NCBI RefSeq assembly: GCF_002776525.5
Contig: NC_045441.1
Coordinates: 125,805,610 to 125,869,609 of the forward strand
DNA from: Piliocolobus tephrosceles
Taxonomy: Eukaryota > Chordata > Mammalia > Primates > Cercopithecidae
Direction of reading: 5' to 3'
DNA: 64,000 nucleotides
Shown: piece after piece, positions 1-10,689 of the stretch
Layout of the letters: each line of letters starts with the position of its first letter
Numbering within the stretch: the first letter of the stretch is position 1
Notes under the pieces: generated by a model
Database searches by the model: none
What the model was told of the DNA's origin: nothing
Seen by the model: only the letters and a program-made list of their open reading frames with translations
Translations under genes and position numbers: made by a program

Positions 1-320
1 AATCTGTCCAATGCTAAGAGTGAACTGTTGAAGTTCTCAATTATTATTGTAGTGTAATCTATTTCTCTCTTTAGATATAGAATATTTGCCTCATATATCT
101 GAGTGCTTGGGTGGTGGATGCATACATATTTATAATTCTTATATCCTCTGGCTGAATTGATCCCTTTAACATTATATAATGTACTTATTTGTCTCTTTTT
201 ATAGTTTTTGGATTATAGTCTATTTTGTCTAAGTATTGCTCTCATGCACATTTCTGGTTTCCATTTGTGTGGACTATCTTTTTCAATCCCTCTACTTTCA
301 GTCTACCTTTATTTAATGTA

Positions 321-359
321 AAGTGCTAGGAACAGACATGTACCACCATGCCTGGCCCT
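321..359 (-). mobile_element. Very short Alu stub (5' end only)
   Basis: About 39 bases match the 5' tip of an antisense Alu ('aaagtgctagg' followed by 'ccaccatgcctggccc'). They sit inside an L1 that seems to continue on both sides. No A-tail or clear target-site duplication is visible, so it may be a deletion remnant or a chance filler insertion. Confidence 0.4.
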
Positions 360-1003
360 ATGTGTGTTTTTTATAGGTGAATTGATTTTCTTGTAGGAAG
401 CATATAATTGTGTGTGGTTGTCTTATACATTCAGCCAGTCTACATTTTTAATTGGAAAAGTAATCAATTTACAAAGTTATTATTAATAGGTGAGGAATTA
501 CTCCTGTCATTTTCTAATCATTTTCTGGCTGCTTTGTATTTCCTCTGTTCCTTTCTTCCTCTATTATTTTTATATGTGGTTTAGCAGTTTTCCACAGTGA
601 TAAGCTTTGACTCCTTTCTATTTCTCATTGTATAGCTGCTCTATCAGTGAGTTTTACACTTTTGTGTGTTTTCATAATGCTAATTATCATCTTTTCACTT
701 CCACATGTGCAACTTCCTTAAGCATTTCTTGCTAAGTCAATCTACTAGTAATGAATTCCCCCAGTGTTTGCTTGTCTGGGAAAGACGTTATTTGTCCTTC
801 AGTTGTGAAGGATAGCTTTGCTGGGTATAGTATTCTTGGCTAGTAGTTGTTTTGTTTGTTTGTTTCTTTCTTTCTTTCTTTCAGCACTTTGAATATATCA
901 TCCCAAGCTCTCCTGGCTTGTAAGGTTTCTGCTGAGAAATATGCTGTTAGTCTAATGGAGTTTCTCTTATATGTGACTTGATACTTTTTTCTTGCTGCTT
1001 TTA

Positions 1004-1146
1004 TTTATTTGTTTATTTTGGATTTTTTAGTAGAGACAAGGTTTCACCATGTTAGCCAGGATGGTCTCGATCTCCTGACCTCGTGATCCGCCCATCTCGG
1101 CCTCCCAAAGTGCTGGGATTACAGGCTTGAGCCACTGCGCCTGGCC
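1004..1146 (-). mobile_element. Alu left arm only, with its own tail and TSD
   Basis: The minus strand reads an Alu left monomer from its 5' end to the middle A-rich linker, then straight into an A-rich tail (about 1004-1028 on the plus strand). There is no right arm. The insertion is bounded by a perfect 14-bp direct repeat, 'tcttgctgctttta', at 990-1003 and 1147-1160. The sequence is young-looking (AluS/Y-like, with 'ggctcaagcc' near its start), so it is not an ancient FLAM monomer. It disrupts the L1 at 1-2270. Confidence 0.9.
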
Positions 1147-2414
1147 TCTTGCTGCTTTTAGAATTCACTCTTTGTCTTTGAGTTTTGACAATTTGATTAT
1201 GATGTGCCTTGAAGAGGACCTTTTTTGGTTAAATTAATTTGGTAACTTTTGAACTTCCTGAATCTAGATGTCCATGCCTCTCCAAGACTACAAAAGTTTT
1301 CAGCTGTTATTTTATTCAATAGGTTTTCTATGACTTTCTCATCTCTTCTCCATCTTAAAATCCTATGATACAAATATTTGTTCACTTAATGTGTCCTATA
1401 AGTTCTGTAGGGTTGTCTTTTTTCTTGTGTATGTATGTTTGCATGTATGTATGGATTTTTGCCTGTTTTATTCCTTCTAGTTCAGAAACTTTATTTTGCT
1501 TGATCAAATCTATTGCTGAAGCTCTCGATTGTATTTTTTATTTCATTCCTTGAATTCTTCTGCTCTGAGATTTCTGTTTTTTTTTAATATCTATCTCTGT
1601 TGAATTTCTCACTTAGATTATACATTATTTTCCTGATTTCTTAAATTGTCTATCTGTAGTCTCTTGTGTCTTGCTGAATTTCCTTAAGATAATTATTTTG
1701 AATTATTTTAGTAGTCAGTGAATTTCCTTTTTTTGTGGTCTTTTACTGGAAAATGGTTGTGTTCCTTTGGAGGTGTAATGTTTCCTTGCTTTCTCTTATT
1801 TCTTGTGTCCTTTTGTTAATATTTGCACATCTGTGGGAACACTTGCCTCTTCCAATTTTATGGACTAGCTTTCCTAGGGAAAGATTTTTCCCTGTAAATG
1901 TGTCCTCCAGTGTTTGCATAGTGTGCTTTGGTTTTGGTTCTGAGTGGGCACAATAATGAGTCTCTGTGTAATTTTTTTGGCTATTACTAACATCAGTCAT
2001 ATCTGCAAGTGCCTCATTGGCCTAGACTGTGGGTGTTTATGGAGGCAATTGTTCAATTTTGCTTGGGACAGAGGTCTGGTGGACATACTAGTCCTCAGCG
2101 CCAAAGGGAGCCAGTGCTGCAGGGAGGTTTTGTTACTTTCATAGAGAATTCCAGTATTTACTTTTAAACACTTAAGTTACAGTGTAGTTATTTATTTGTT
2201 GTTTGTTGTGGATAAGACAAACATTGGGCACCTCTAATCACTCATCTTGATGATGTGTCTCCCATTTTATCATATTTTCCAAAAATGTTTGTCAAATTTT
2301 ATTTGAGATTACGTTATTCTGCATATCAATTTGAGAAGATTTTCCATGTGAAGCATTAAATCTTCACATGTATCTGCATGGGATATATATCAATTTATTA
2401 GTGCTTTTTAAAAA

Positions 2415-2715
2415 ATAATTTTAACCTTTGTTTTAGATTCAGGGGTACATGTGCAGGTTTGTTACATGGCTATATTGTGCAATGCTGAAGTGTGGGGTAT
2501 TAATTATTCCATCAATAAGGTAGTGAGCATAATACCCAACTAGTAGTTTTTCAGCCCTTGCCTGATTTTCTGTCCCTGCCTCTAGTAGTCCCCAATGTCT
2601 ATTGCTCCCATCCTTATGTGTTCCCAATTTTTAGCTTCCACTTATAAGTGAGAAGATGTGTATTTGGTTTTCTATTTCTCCACTCATTTGCTTAATATAA
2701 TGGCCTCCAACTACA
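2415..2715 (-). mobile_element. L1 3' end, antisense
   Basis: The plus strand shows the typical reverse complement of an L1 3'UTR and ORF2 end: 'aggggtacatgtgcaggttt' near 2440-2460, then 'cacttataagtgag' near 2639 and a 'taatggcctccaactac' segment at 2700-2716. It is a 5'-truncated copy of roughly 300 bp from an L1PB/L1MA-type element. The T-rich start near 2408-2425 would be the tail. Confidence 0.8.
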
Positions 2716-2824
2716 GTGTTTTTATTTCTCTTTACAAAGTTTTGTTGTTTTCATTATAAGGTTTTACACATAGATTATAAAACATATTTTCAGGTATTTT
2801 AAAATTATGTAATTGAAAATGGTT

Positions 2825-3760
2825 ATGTTCTTACTTTTTATTTTGAAATAATTTTAGATTTAAAGAGAAGTTGCAATAATAGTACAGAGATTGAGTATGT
2901 TCTTCACTTGGCTTCTTTAGTGCTAATGGCTTGTATTGGTAAAGTAAAGTAATGAAACTAATAAATTAAAATTTATATAATGTTATTAACTTCTCTACAG
3001 ATGTAATTTGAATTTCACCAGTTTTTGCATTAATGCCCTTTTTCTGTTCTAGGATTCAGTCTAGTATTCCAAATTGCATTTACTTATCATGCTCCCTTGC
3101 AGTCTTCTTATCTGTGACAATTCCTTAGTTATCTTTTGTCTTTCATGATCTTGACTCTTGGAGTACTAGTTAGTCATTTAGTAAACTGTTCTTCAACTGA
3201 AGTAATTTTAATATTTTATCTTTCTGTTTCTGTCCATTTTTTGGCATAAAAATGTTATGCTTTTCATAATGATTTATACTAGGTGTATAGGAGGACAAAA
3301 TATCTTATTTTTTGGTAGCACTGGTCCTTGATAATGTGATTAAGATAGTGAATTCTAATTTTTGTGTTGCAAATTTACTACGTTTTTCCTTTAAAGTTGA
3401 TGAGTATATTATCAAATATACTGTAAGACTATTCAAATATTTGATTTCTTCTTAAACCTTTGTGTATTAATTTTAAAAATCATTAGACTCTGTTTCCAGC
3501 AACAATGTTATTGTTATGGTCTAATGGTCATTTTTTATTTCCCTAATTTCTTCTATATTGATTGATTGGAATTTTCTGTAAGAAACAGCCGTGCCTTCTC
3601 CTCAGTTTAAAATATTCTATCATTTATTTATTTGCATTTACTTATATCATTAAAAACTCATGTGTAGGTATTTTATCATTTTAGTAAAATAATATACCAC
3701 TTCCCTTGAAATATTAGGATCTTACAACATTATACTCCTAATTGCTCCCTCTCATCCTTT
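2825..3760 (-). mobile_element. Ancient L1M 3'UTR, antisense
   Basis: The region matches, at low identity, the long 3'UTR of old mammalian L1M elements read backwards. Cues are 'agttgcaataatagtacaga' near 2870, 'tttcaccagtttttgcatta' near 3015 and 'tctgtgacaattcctt' near 3111. The order of these blocks agrees with the L1M consensus as I remember it. It has no coding content. Confidence 0.65.
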
Positions 3761-3929
3761 GTGCTTTTGCTATATAGTATTTTACTTTTACGTGTACAAT
3801 GAACACACAGAATATTACTGCTATTCTTGCTTTAGGCAATCAGTTATCTTATAAATTTTTTAAAATAGAAAAACATTATTGTATGTATTCAATTTATAGT
3901 TAACTCAATTATTTGTTCAGATCTAAGTT

Positions 3930-4250
3930 TGCATCTGAAGAATTTTGTTTAACGGTTCTATAGTATAGAATTTTTGCTCATAAATTCAGTTTTTCTTCAC
4001 TAAAAGGGTTTATATGCCGCCTTAATTGGAAAGCTATTTTCACTGGATAGAGAATTCAGGGTTGCCACCTGGCTTTCTTTTCCACTTGCTTTTTTCACTT
4101 TAACTATATAATTCCAGTGTCTAGCCTTTTTGCATACCATCCCATGAGAAGTGTGCTGTTATCTTTCTAACAAGGTTTGTGATGTGTCTTTTTTCTCTGG
4201 ATGTCTTTCAAATGTTCTCATTTTCAGCTGTTTAAATATGATATGCTTAA
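3930..4250 (-). mobile_element. Probable L1M ORF1-side fragment, antisense
   Basis: The phrases around 3990-4090 (for example 'ggaaagctattttcactgga' near 4028) resemble the reverse complement of the L1M region before or within ORF1. Identity is low and the boundaries are uncertain. It may be continuous with the L1M 3'UTR piece upstream through a rearrangement. Confidence 0.45.
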
Positions 4251-4251
4251 G

Positions 4252-4297
4252 GTATCTCTCTCTCTCTCTCTCTCTGTTTTTTTTTTTTTTTTTTTCT
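4252..4297. repeat. (TC)n and poly-T tract
   Basis: A short (TC)n run (4254-4275) passes into about 20 T. The T-run is the antisense A-tail of the L1 that begins here; the TC part may be an expanded target-site or tail microsatellite. Confidence 0.9.
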
Positions 4298-5590
4298 TGT
4301 TTCTGTTGGTTTTTGGGGAATAGGTGGTGTTTTGTTAAATGGATAAGCTGTTTAGTGGTGATTTCTGAGATTTTGGTGCAACCATCACCCGAGCAGTGTA
4401 CACTGTACCCAATGTGTAGCTTTTTAATCCTCACCTCCCTCCCACCTTTCCTTGTGAGTCCCCGAAGTTCATTGTATGATTTCCCTGCCTTTGCATCCCA
4501 ATACCATAGCTTCCATTTATAAATGATAATAGATGATGTTTAGTTTTTCATTCCTGAGTTACCTCACTTAGAATAATGATCTCCAACTCCAACCAGGTTG
4601 CTACGAATGCCATTATTTCCTTTATTTTTATAGCTGAGTAGTATTTTATGGTGTGTGTGTATACATATATATTTATATAGTTATAAGTATGTATATAACC
4701 ATAAACCATATATACACACATAAATAACGTATATGAGAAACCATATATATATATAAATAACATATATTGGCATGGATGTGGTAAAAGGAAACACTTTTAC
4801 AAAGCTGATGGGAATGTGAACAAGTACAAATCACTATGGAAAACACTATGAAGATTGCTTAAACAACTAAAATTAGAGGTACCATTTGATCCAGCAATCT
4901 CACATTTACTTTATGGTTATATATATATACACATATATAAAACCGTATTTATATAAATATATAAATATGGATTTTATATATCTATATAAAATATAGATAT
5001 AAATATATAAATATATATAAATATGTATTATATATATATAAAACCACATTTTATTTACAGGTAGATATATATGTCTCCTTCCACATTTTCTTTATCTGCT
5101 GGTTGATTGATGGGCATTTGGGCTGGTTGCTTGTTTTTGTGACTGCAAATTGTGCTGCTATAAACATGTGTGGGCAAGTGTCTTTTCATATAATGACTTC
5201 TTTTCCTCTGGGTATATACCCAGTAGTGGGATTGCTGGATCAAATGGTAGCTCTAATTTGAGTTCTGTAAGAACTCTCCATAGTGTTTTCCATAGTGTTT
5301 GTACTAGTCGACATTCCCACTAGCAGTGTAAAAGTGTTCACTTTTCACCACATCCATGCCTACATACGTTATTATTTTATTTTTTATTTGTGACCATTCT
5401 TGAAGTGGTAAGGTGGTAGTGCATTGTGGTTTTAATTTGCAACTCCCTGATAATTAATGATGTTGGCCATTTTTTCATATGTTTGTCAGCCATTTGTATA
5501 TCTTCTTTTGAGAATTGTGTATTTGTGTCCTTAGCCTACTTTATGATGAGACTGTTTGTTTTTGTTTTGCTGATTTGAGGTCCTTGAGTT
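4276..5590 (-). mobile_element. L1PB-like 3' part, antisense (ORF2 end and 3'UTR)
   Basis: From the poly-T at 4276 the minus strand reads an L1 3'UTR (4300-4560), the end of ORF2 (4560-4640) and, after an expanded AT-rich insertion at about 4640-5085, further ORF2 C-terminal sequence (5085-5590). The 3' tip ('cagtgtacactgtacccaat' near 4396) is the same type as the 3' end of the L1 at 63900-63990, so the two belong to one subfamily. The element stops near 5590 inside ORF2. The 5' half of a same-type L1 follows in the opposite orientation (5770-8922). Confidence 0.85.
4756..5371. repeat. Inverted duplication inside an L1, AT-rich spacer
   Basis: The segment 4756-4906 is a sense-oriented copy of L1 ORF2 end sequence. 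It pairs, as an imperfect inverted repeat of about 145-150 bp, with the antisense L1 sequence at 5225-5371. Both arms share variants such as 'ggcatggatgtgg' and 'tatggaaaacactatg', so one was probably copied from the other locally. The spacer (4907-5224) contains TA-rich microsatellite and normal antisense L1. Confidence 0.85.
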
Positions 5591-5769
5591 GAGTATATAT
5601 ACATTTCCATATATATAGATATATACATATGCATTTATATATATATACCTTATATATACACTTCCTATATATACACACACACACATTTCCTTTGTATGTG
5701 TGTCTGTGTGAAGGAAAAGAGAAAGATAACAAGATAAAAACAGTATTTGAAGAATTAATGGCTGGCAGA
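5591..5769. repeat. AT-rich and CA-rich low-complexity spacer
   Basis: TA-dinucleotide-rich sequence (5591-5675), a short (CA)n (5672-5684) and 'acatttcctttgtatgtgtg' at 5683-5702 precede the L1 5' end. The last motif recurs with one mismatch just after the L1 5' half, at 8925-8944. Confidence 0.8.
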
Positions 5770-8700
5770 ATAAAAAGCTAGATAGGAGGCAGGACTAACT
5801 TGCAGCTCCCACTCAAATGGACAAAGCAGCATGTGGAAACTCACATTGTGAACTTTTGCTACAAGAAATGCTGCAGGAACATGCTGCAAACTCCATGAGA
5901 CAGCCAAAAAACTGTGAGTGCCCAAAGTGTGAGAGAGGGAAAGTCTGCCTCCAAACACACATCCTCAGTGAGGAACCTGAAAATCCAGATCACAGAAGGA
6001 TTTAACCTTGCCTAGAGCCGAAATGAATTTAGACAGCTGAGTGAAATATAAAAGTAGAAACAGTTGAAAGGGCCTGGTAGGCACTCCCAGTCCCCAGGAA
6101 ACCCAGGGAAGCCATTTCTGACATTACTTGTACAGGGGTCCTTGGGGAGGGCTGCCAGTGGAATTGGGGAAGGACCAAAGGGAGAAGGAAACTTCCAACT
6201 GAACTTTGTAATAATTTCATCAGAGCATGAATTTTTCTGGGCAGAATCAGGGGGTTGGGGGTGGAAAATAGGAAGTGCAGATACATGCACAGAAGCCACA
6301 GCAAGCAGGGAGGGACAGGATCTGAAAACCCTGCTTACTTTCTCAGTGATGAGGCTTGTAGCCTGGGGCAAGATCCCAGCCCTGCTTACCAGCTGTGTGG
6401 ATATAAACTCAGTGCTGTTAGTGGGACATGGTGGGAGTGTGACTGGCCTTGCTGGCTGCTTTGTGAGCTGGGTGAGGCCTTTCACTGCTGACTTTCCCCT
6501 ACTTTACTGGTGATCTGTATGACACAGCAGAGACAGCCATAACCCCCCTGGGAACATGACTCCATTGGCCTCAGACCCACACCCCCAGTCCCCACAGTGG
6601 CTGCAGCAATCCTCACCCAAGGACACTATGACCTCTGACATGCCTAACCAGATGATCTTTCTTTACCTGCCCTGGTAGCCAAAGACAAAAGACATAAACT
6701 CTTAGGAGCTCTGTGGTCCCACCCATCACCTGAGAAACTCGAATGTTTATCCAGGCGATCTATGACAAGGCTGTGTCGACCCCATACTACCACAGCTAAT
6801 GCTCTCCTGAAAACATCACATCTTGGCTGCAGGCCAATCAACTCAAACCATGACAGCAACTCATAAAAGAACAACCCTGCTCCAAGAAAGGGGAAAACAA
6901 TAGCTAATTCCATCACTTGTAACATCTTGTCTAGCCAGAGGTGCTGAGTCTGTCCACATGACAACTTCAATGCTAGCACAACCAGAATTTGAGAAAATCA
7001 GGGCACTAAACAAAACTACAATCAAGGACCCTCACAGAGTCCACTTCACTCCCCTTCTACCTCTACTGGAGCAGGTGCTGGTATCCACAGCTAAAAAACC
7101 TGAAGACAGTTCACATCGCAGGACTCATTGCAGACATTTCCCATTATTAGTCCAAAACCTGGTAGTTCTGGTGGATGGCTAGACCCAAAAGAGCGATAAC
7201 CATTACTGCATTCTGGCTCTCAGGAAGCTCCATCCCTAGGAGCAGGGGTAGAGCACCACATAGAGGGATCACCCCCTCGGACAAAAGAATCTAAAGAGCA
7301 GCACTTGAGTTCCAGATCTTTCCTCTGACATGGTCTACCCAAATGAGAAGGAACAAGAAAAACAATTCTGGTAATATGACAAAGCAATGTTCTTTAACAC
7401 CTCCAAAAGATTACAGCAGCTCACGAGTAATGGATCCAAACAAAGACGAAATCTCTGAATTGCCAGAGAAAAAAAATTAAGTCTATTATTAAGCTAATCA
7501 AGGAGGCACCAGAGAAAGGTGAAGTCCAACTTAAAGAAATTTAAAAATATGTATATGTAATACGAATAGAAAAATCTTCGTGAAATAGATAGCATAGATT
7601 AAAGATAATCAAAACTCTGGAAATCAAGGACATACTTAGAGAAATGCAAAATTCACTGGAAAGTCTCAGCAATAAAATTGAACAAGTACCAGAAACAACT
7701 TCAGAGCTTGAAGACAAGGCTTTCAAATTAACCCAATCTGAGAAAGACAAAGAAACAAAATTTTTAGAAAACTGAACAAAGCCTCCAGGAAGTTTGGGAT
7801 TATGTTAAATGACCAAACTTAAGAATAACTAGCATTCCCGAGGAAGAAGAGAAATCTAAAAGTTTCAAAAATATATTTGAGCAAATAATCAAGGAAATCT
7901 TCCCTGACATTGCTAGAGATCTAGACATCCAAATACAAGAAACCCAAAGAACACCAGGGAAATTCATCACAAAAAGATAATCACCTAGGCACTTAGTCAT
8001 CAGGGTATCTAAAGTCAAGACAAAAGGAAGAATCTTAAGAGCTGTGAGGCAGGCAGGGCGCGGTGGCTAAAGCCTGTAATCCCAGCACTTTGGGAGGCCC
8101 AGACGGGCGGATCACGAGGTCAGGAGATCGAGACCATCCTGGCTAACCCAGTGAAACCCCGTCTCTACTAAAAAAAATACAAAAAACTAGCCGGGCGAGG
8201 TGGTGGGCCCCTGTAGTCCCAGCTACTCAGGAGGCTGAGACAGGAGAATGGCGTAAACCGGGGAGGCGGAGCTTGCAGTGAGCTGAGATCCAGCCACTGC
8301 ACTCCAGCCTGGGCGACAGAGCAGGACTCTATCTCGAAAAAAAAAAAAAAAAAAAAAAAAAGAGTTGTGAGGCAAAAACATCAGGTAAACTATATAGGAA
8401 AATGTATCATATTAACAGCAGATTTCTCTGCATAAACTATACAAGTTAGAAGGGATTGGGGTCCTATATTTAGCCTCCTTAAACAAAACAATTATCAGCC
8501 AATAATTTTGTATCCAGCAAAACTAAGCTTCATAAATGAAGTACAGATACAGACTTTTTAAAACAAATTCTGAGAGAATTTGCCACTACCAAGCCAGCAC
8601 TAGAAGAACAGTTAAAGGGAGCTCTAAATGTTGAAAGAAATTCTCAAAATACACCAAAATAGAATCTCTTTAAAGCATAAATTTGACAGGACCTATAAAA

Positions 8701-8922
8701 CAATAACACAATAAAAACAGCAGCAACAACAAGGTATTCAAGCAACAAATAGCACGATGAATAGAACAGCACCTCGCATCTCAATATTGATGCTGAAGTA
8801 AATGGCCTAAATGCTCCCCTTAAAAGATACAGAATGGCAGACTGGATAAGAATTCACTAACCAAGAGTCTGTTGTCTTCAAGGACTCACCTGACACGTAA
8901 GACTCACATAAACTTAAAGTAT
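5770..8922 (+). mobile_element. L1PB-like 5' half, sense: 5'UTR, ORF1, ORF2 start
   Basis: The element starts with an L1 5'UTR ('ggaggcaggactaacttgca', 5785-5804) that is clearly homologous to the 5'UTR of the L1 at 57936. ORF1 would start at the ATG near 7343 and run to about 8640, with many stops. An Alu (8052-8360) is inserted in it. ORF2 begins near 8700-8760 and breaks off at about 8922 in the endonuclease domain. None of the reading frames is intact, so this is a dead copy. It may be the inverted 5' segment of the L1 at 4276-5590 (see findings). Confidence 0.85.
8052..8360 (+). mobile_element. AluY of Old World monkey type
   Basis: A complete Alu with about 24 A at its end, flanked by 14-bp target-site duplications at 8038-8051 and 8361-8374 that differ at one base. 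It carries 'aaactagccgggcgaggtgg' (8184-8203) where the human AluY has a TTAGCC and GCGTGG version. It also has 'gagatccagccactgc' (8285-8300) where human AluY has ATCGCGCC. From memory these are the hallmarks of the cercopithecid AluYR lineage. It inserted into L1 ORF1. Confidence 0.93.
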
Positions 8923-8934
8923 ATACATTTCCTT

Positions 8935-8985
8935 TGTGTGTGTGTGTGTGTGTATGTGTGTGTATATATATGTATGTATAGATAT
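8935..8985. repeat. (TG)n / (TA)n microsatellite
   Basis: About 28 bases of near-perfect TG repeat followed by TATATG steps. It separates the L1 5' half from the next Alu. Confidence 0.9.
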
Positions 8986-8991
8986 ACCATA

Positions 8992-9255
8992 AGTCTCTGT
9001 CACCCAGGCTGAAGTGCAGTGGTACAGTCTAGGCTGACCTCAACCTCCACTTCCTGGGCTCAAGCACTGCTCCTACCTCAGCCTTCTGAGTAGCTGGGAC
9101 TGCAGGTGTGTGTCATCACATTCAGCTGATTTTTGTATTTTTTTATAGAGATAGGGTTTTGCTGTGTTGCCCCGGCTGGTGTCAAACTCCTGGGATCAAA
9201 CGCTCCATCTGCCTTGGTCTTCCAAAGTGCTGGAATTACGGCCAGCACTGGCCTC
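8992..9255 (-). mobile_element. AluJ-like element, antisense
   Basis: Both Alu arms can be followed from 'ctctgtcacccaggctg' (8995) to 'ccagcactggcc' (9242-9253). It is diverged, which suits the oldest (J) class. The poly-A end is replaced by the TG/TA microsatellite, so no target-site duplication can be assigned. Confidence 0.9.
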
Positions 9256-10560
9256 CTTCTGGGATTTTGATAACATATATATAAACCATTTGCTCTTTCA
9301 AAGCTCTTGATTCTTGTGGGTTTTTTTTATTTTTTCTTGTATATACATATATTTTTTTCTTTGTGTTTCATTTTATGTAATTTTTGGCCTATATTCAATT
9401 TCATTAATTTTTTCATTGTGTTTAGTCTACTGTAGGGACTGCCAAGGGCACACATCATCTCTCATAAGATTTTAATTTCCATAATTTCCATCTTATGATT
9501 TCCATGGTTTTTACTTCTCTGCTAAAATTATTCATCCACACTTGCATACTGTCTACCTATTTCGTTAGAACATTTAACATATTAATTATAGTTATTTTAA
9601 ATTCCCCATCAGAGCTTCGACAAATATGATATCTAAATCTACTTCTGTTGGTTTTTTTTATCTATTGGGAATGTGTTGTTTTTCTTTCCTTTTGGTATGC
9701 CTTATTATTTTTTGTTAAAAGACAGACATCTTATGTAGGGTAGTATGGAATGACATAAATATTTTTTATTCTTCAAATTGGCATGGTTTTCCCCTACTGG
9801 GACAGTAGGGAGGTGTTCTGGGTGTTCTGGGCTTGAGGCCTGTTGTCACTATGACGACCCTCAACCTACCATAGTCTTGAAATTCTTCTAGTGATAATTT
9901 GTGTTTAGCAGGGGATTGAGAAGTTGGGAGATCTGCTTTGCTAAAGGGTTTGTCGCAGTCTCATCTCCATGGTCAGATTTAGGTCTCTTCTTCATACTAT
10001 ACCTAAAAAGAGAGAGTGTGTGTGTGCGTGTGTGTGTGTGTAGGTTTCAGCTCCTTTAGCAGTATTAAAGAATTACTTTTACTCAATCACTGCTAGGCTG
10101 ATGATAGGAGATACAGGAACGTGTTATTTAATGTTCTATTTAAGCCTCAATCTTAATCATATAGTGTGTCTTTGAGTCTCCCAGGTTAAAAACTGCACAG
10201 GTACTTCTATTACTACTGAAGCTGTTGTTCTGGGTCCAGTGTTTATTTTCTCCCCTTTACAAGGAGTAGAATATGTCATTTTCTGTATTTTTTGTTTTAG
10301 ATGCAATGGCTTTTCACTGGTGACCTATGGAAGACAGTTTTTAATGTTCTTTTTTTTGGATATTAGGCTTTCATTTCATAGGAAAAATAGGTCAGTAGGG
10401 TCCAGTTATATTTCTTGCCCTTTTTACAGTTGCTTTCTTCTTTCTTAGGGTTGAGCCAACAGGGAACCTCTCTCAGGAATCTTCTCAGTTGCTCCTGTGA
10501 TCACATCCATGATTATGAGTATCACCCAACCATGAGTTACCAAGGAGATGGCCAAGGGCT
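9256..10560 (-). mobile_element. Probable old L1M 5' region, antisense
   Basis: The segment 9540-9740 ('tccttttggtatgcctta' near 9688 and surroundings) matches the reverse complement of the 5' region of old L1M elements as I remember it. The flanking sequence to about 10560 is compatible but weaker. Short open frames of 60-80 codons occur on both strands and look like chance. Confidence 0.5.
10013..10041. repeat. (GT)n microsatellite
   Basis: A 28-base GT run with one C interruption, within the probable L1M segment. Confidence 0.9.
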
Positions 10561-10689
10561 GGTTTTCTTTCTTCTCACACAATTACAGAGTTATGTTTTC
10601 TTAGAACTGGAAGGATTGCTAGTTTGGCAGATATGGCATATTTCATATTGAATAGGCTGAAAAGCATAGATTTGAAAAATATTCTAAGG

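Larger units (their letters stand above)
1..2270 (-). mobile_element. L1 fragment, antisense: ORF2 start, ORF1 and 5'UTR side
   Basis: Read on the minus strand this is the 5' half of an L1 (L1MA/L1MB-like). The start of ORF2 lies near 150-300, the ORF1 region near 740-1750 and 5'UTR-like sequence from about 1800 to 2270. Recognisable L1 phrases include the stretches at 800-835 and 885-905 and the region 1240-1340. No ORF survives; the longest open stretches are under 90 codons. Two Alu-derived insertions interrupt it (321-359 and 1004-1146). The subfamily is my estimate. Confidence 0.75.
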
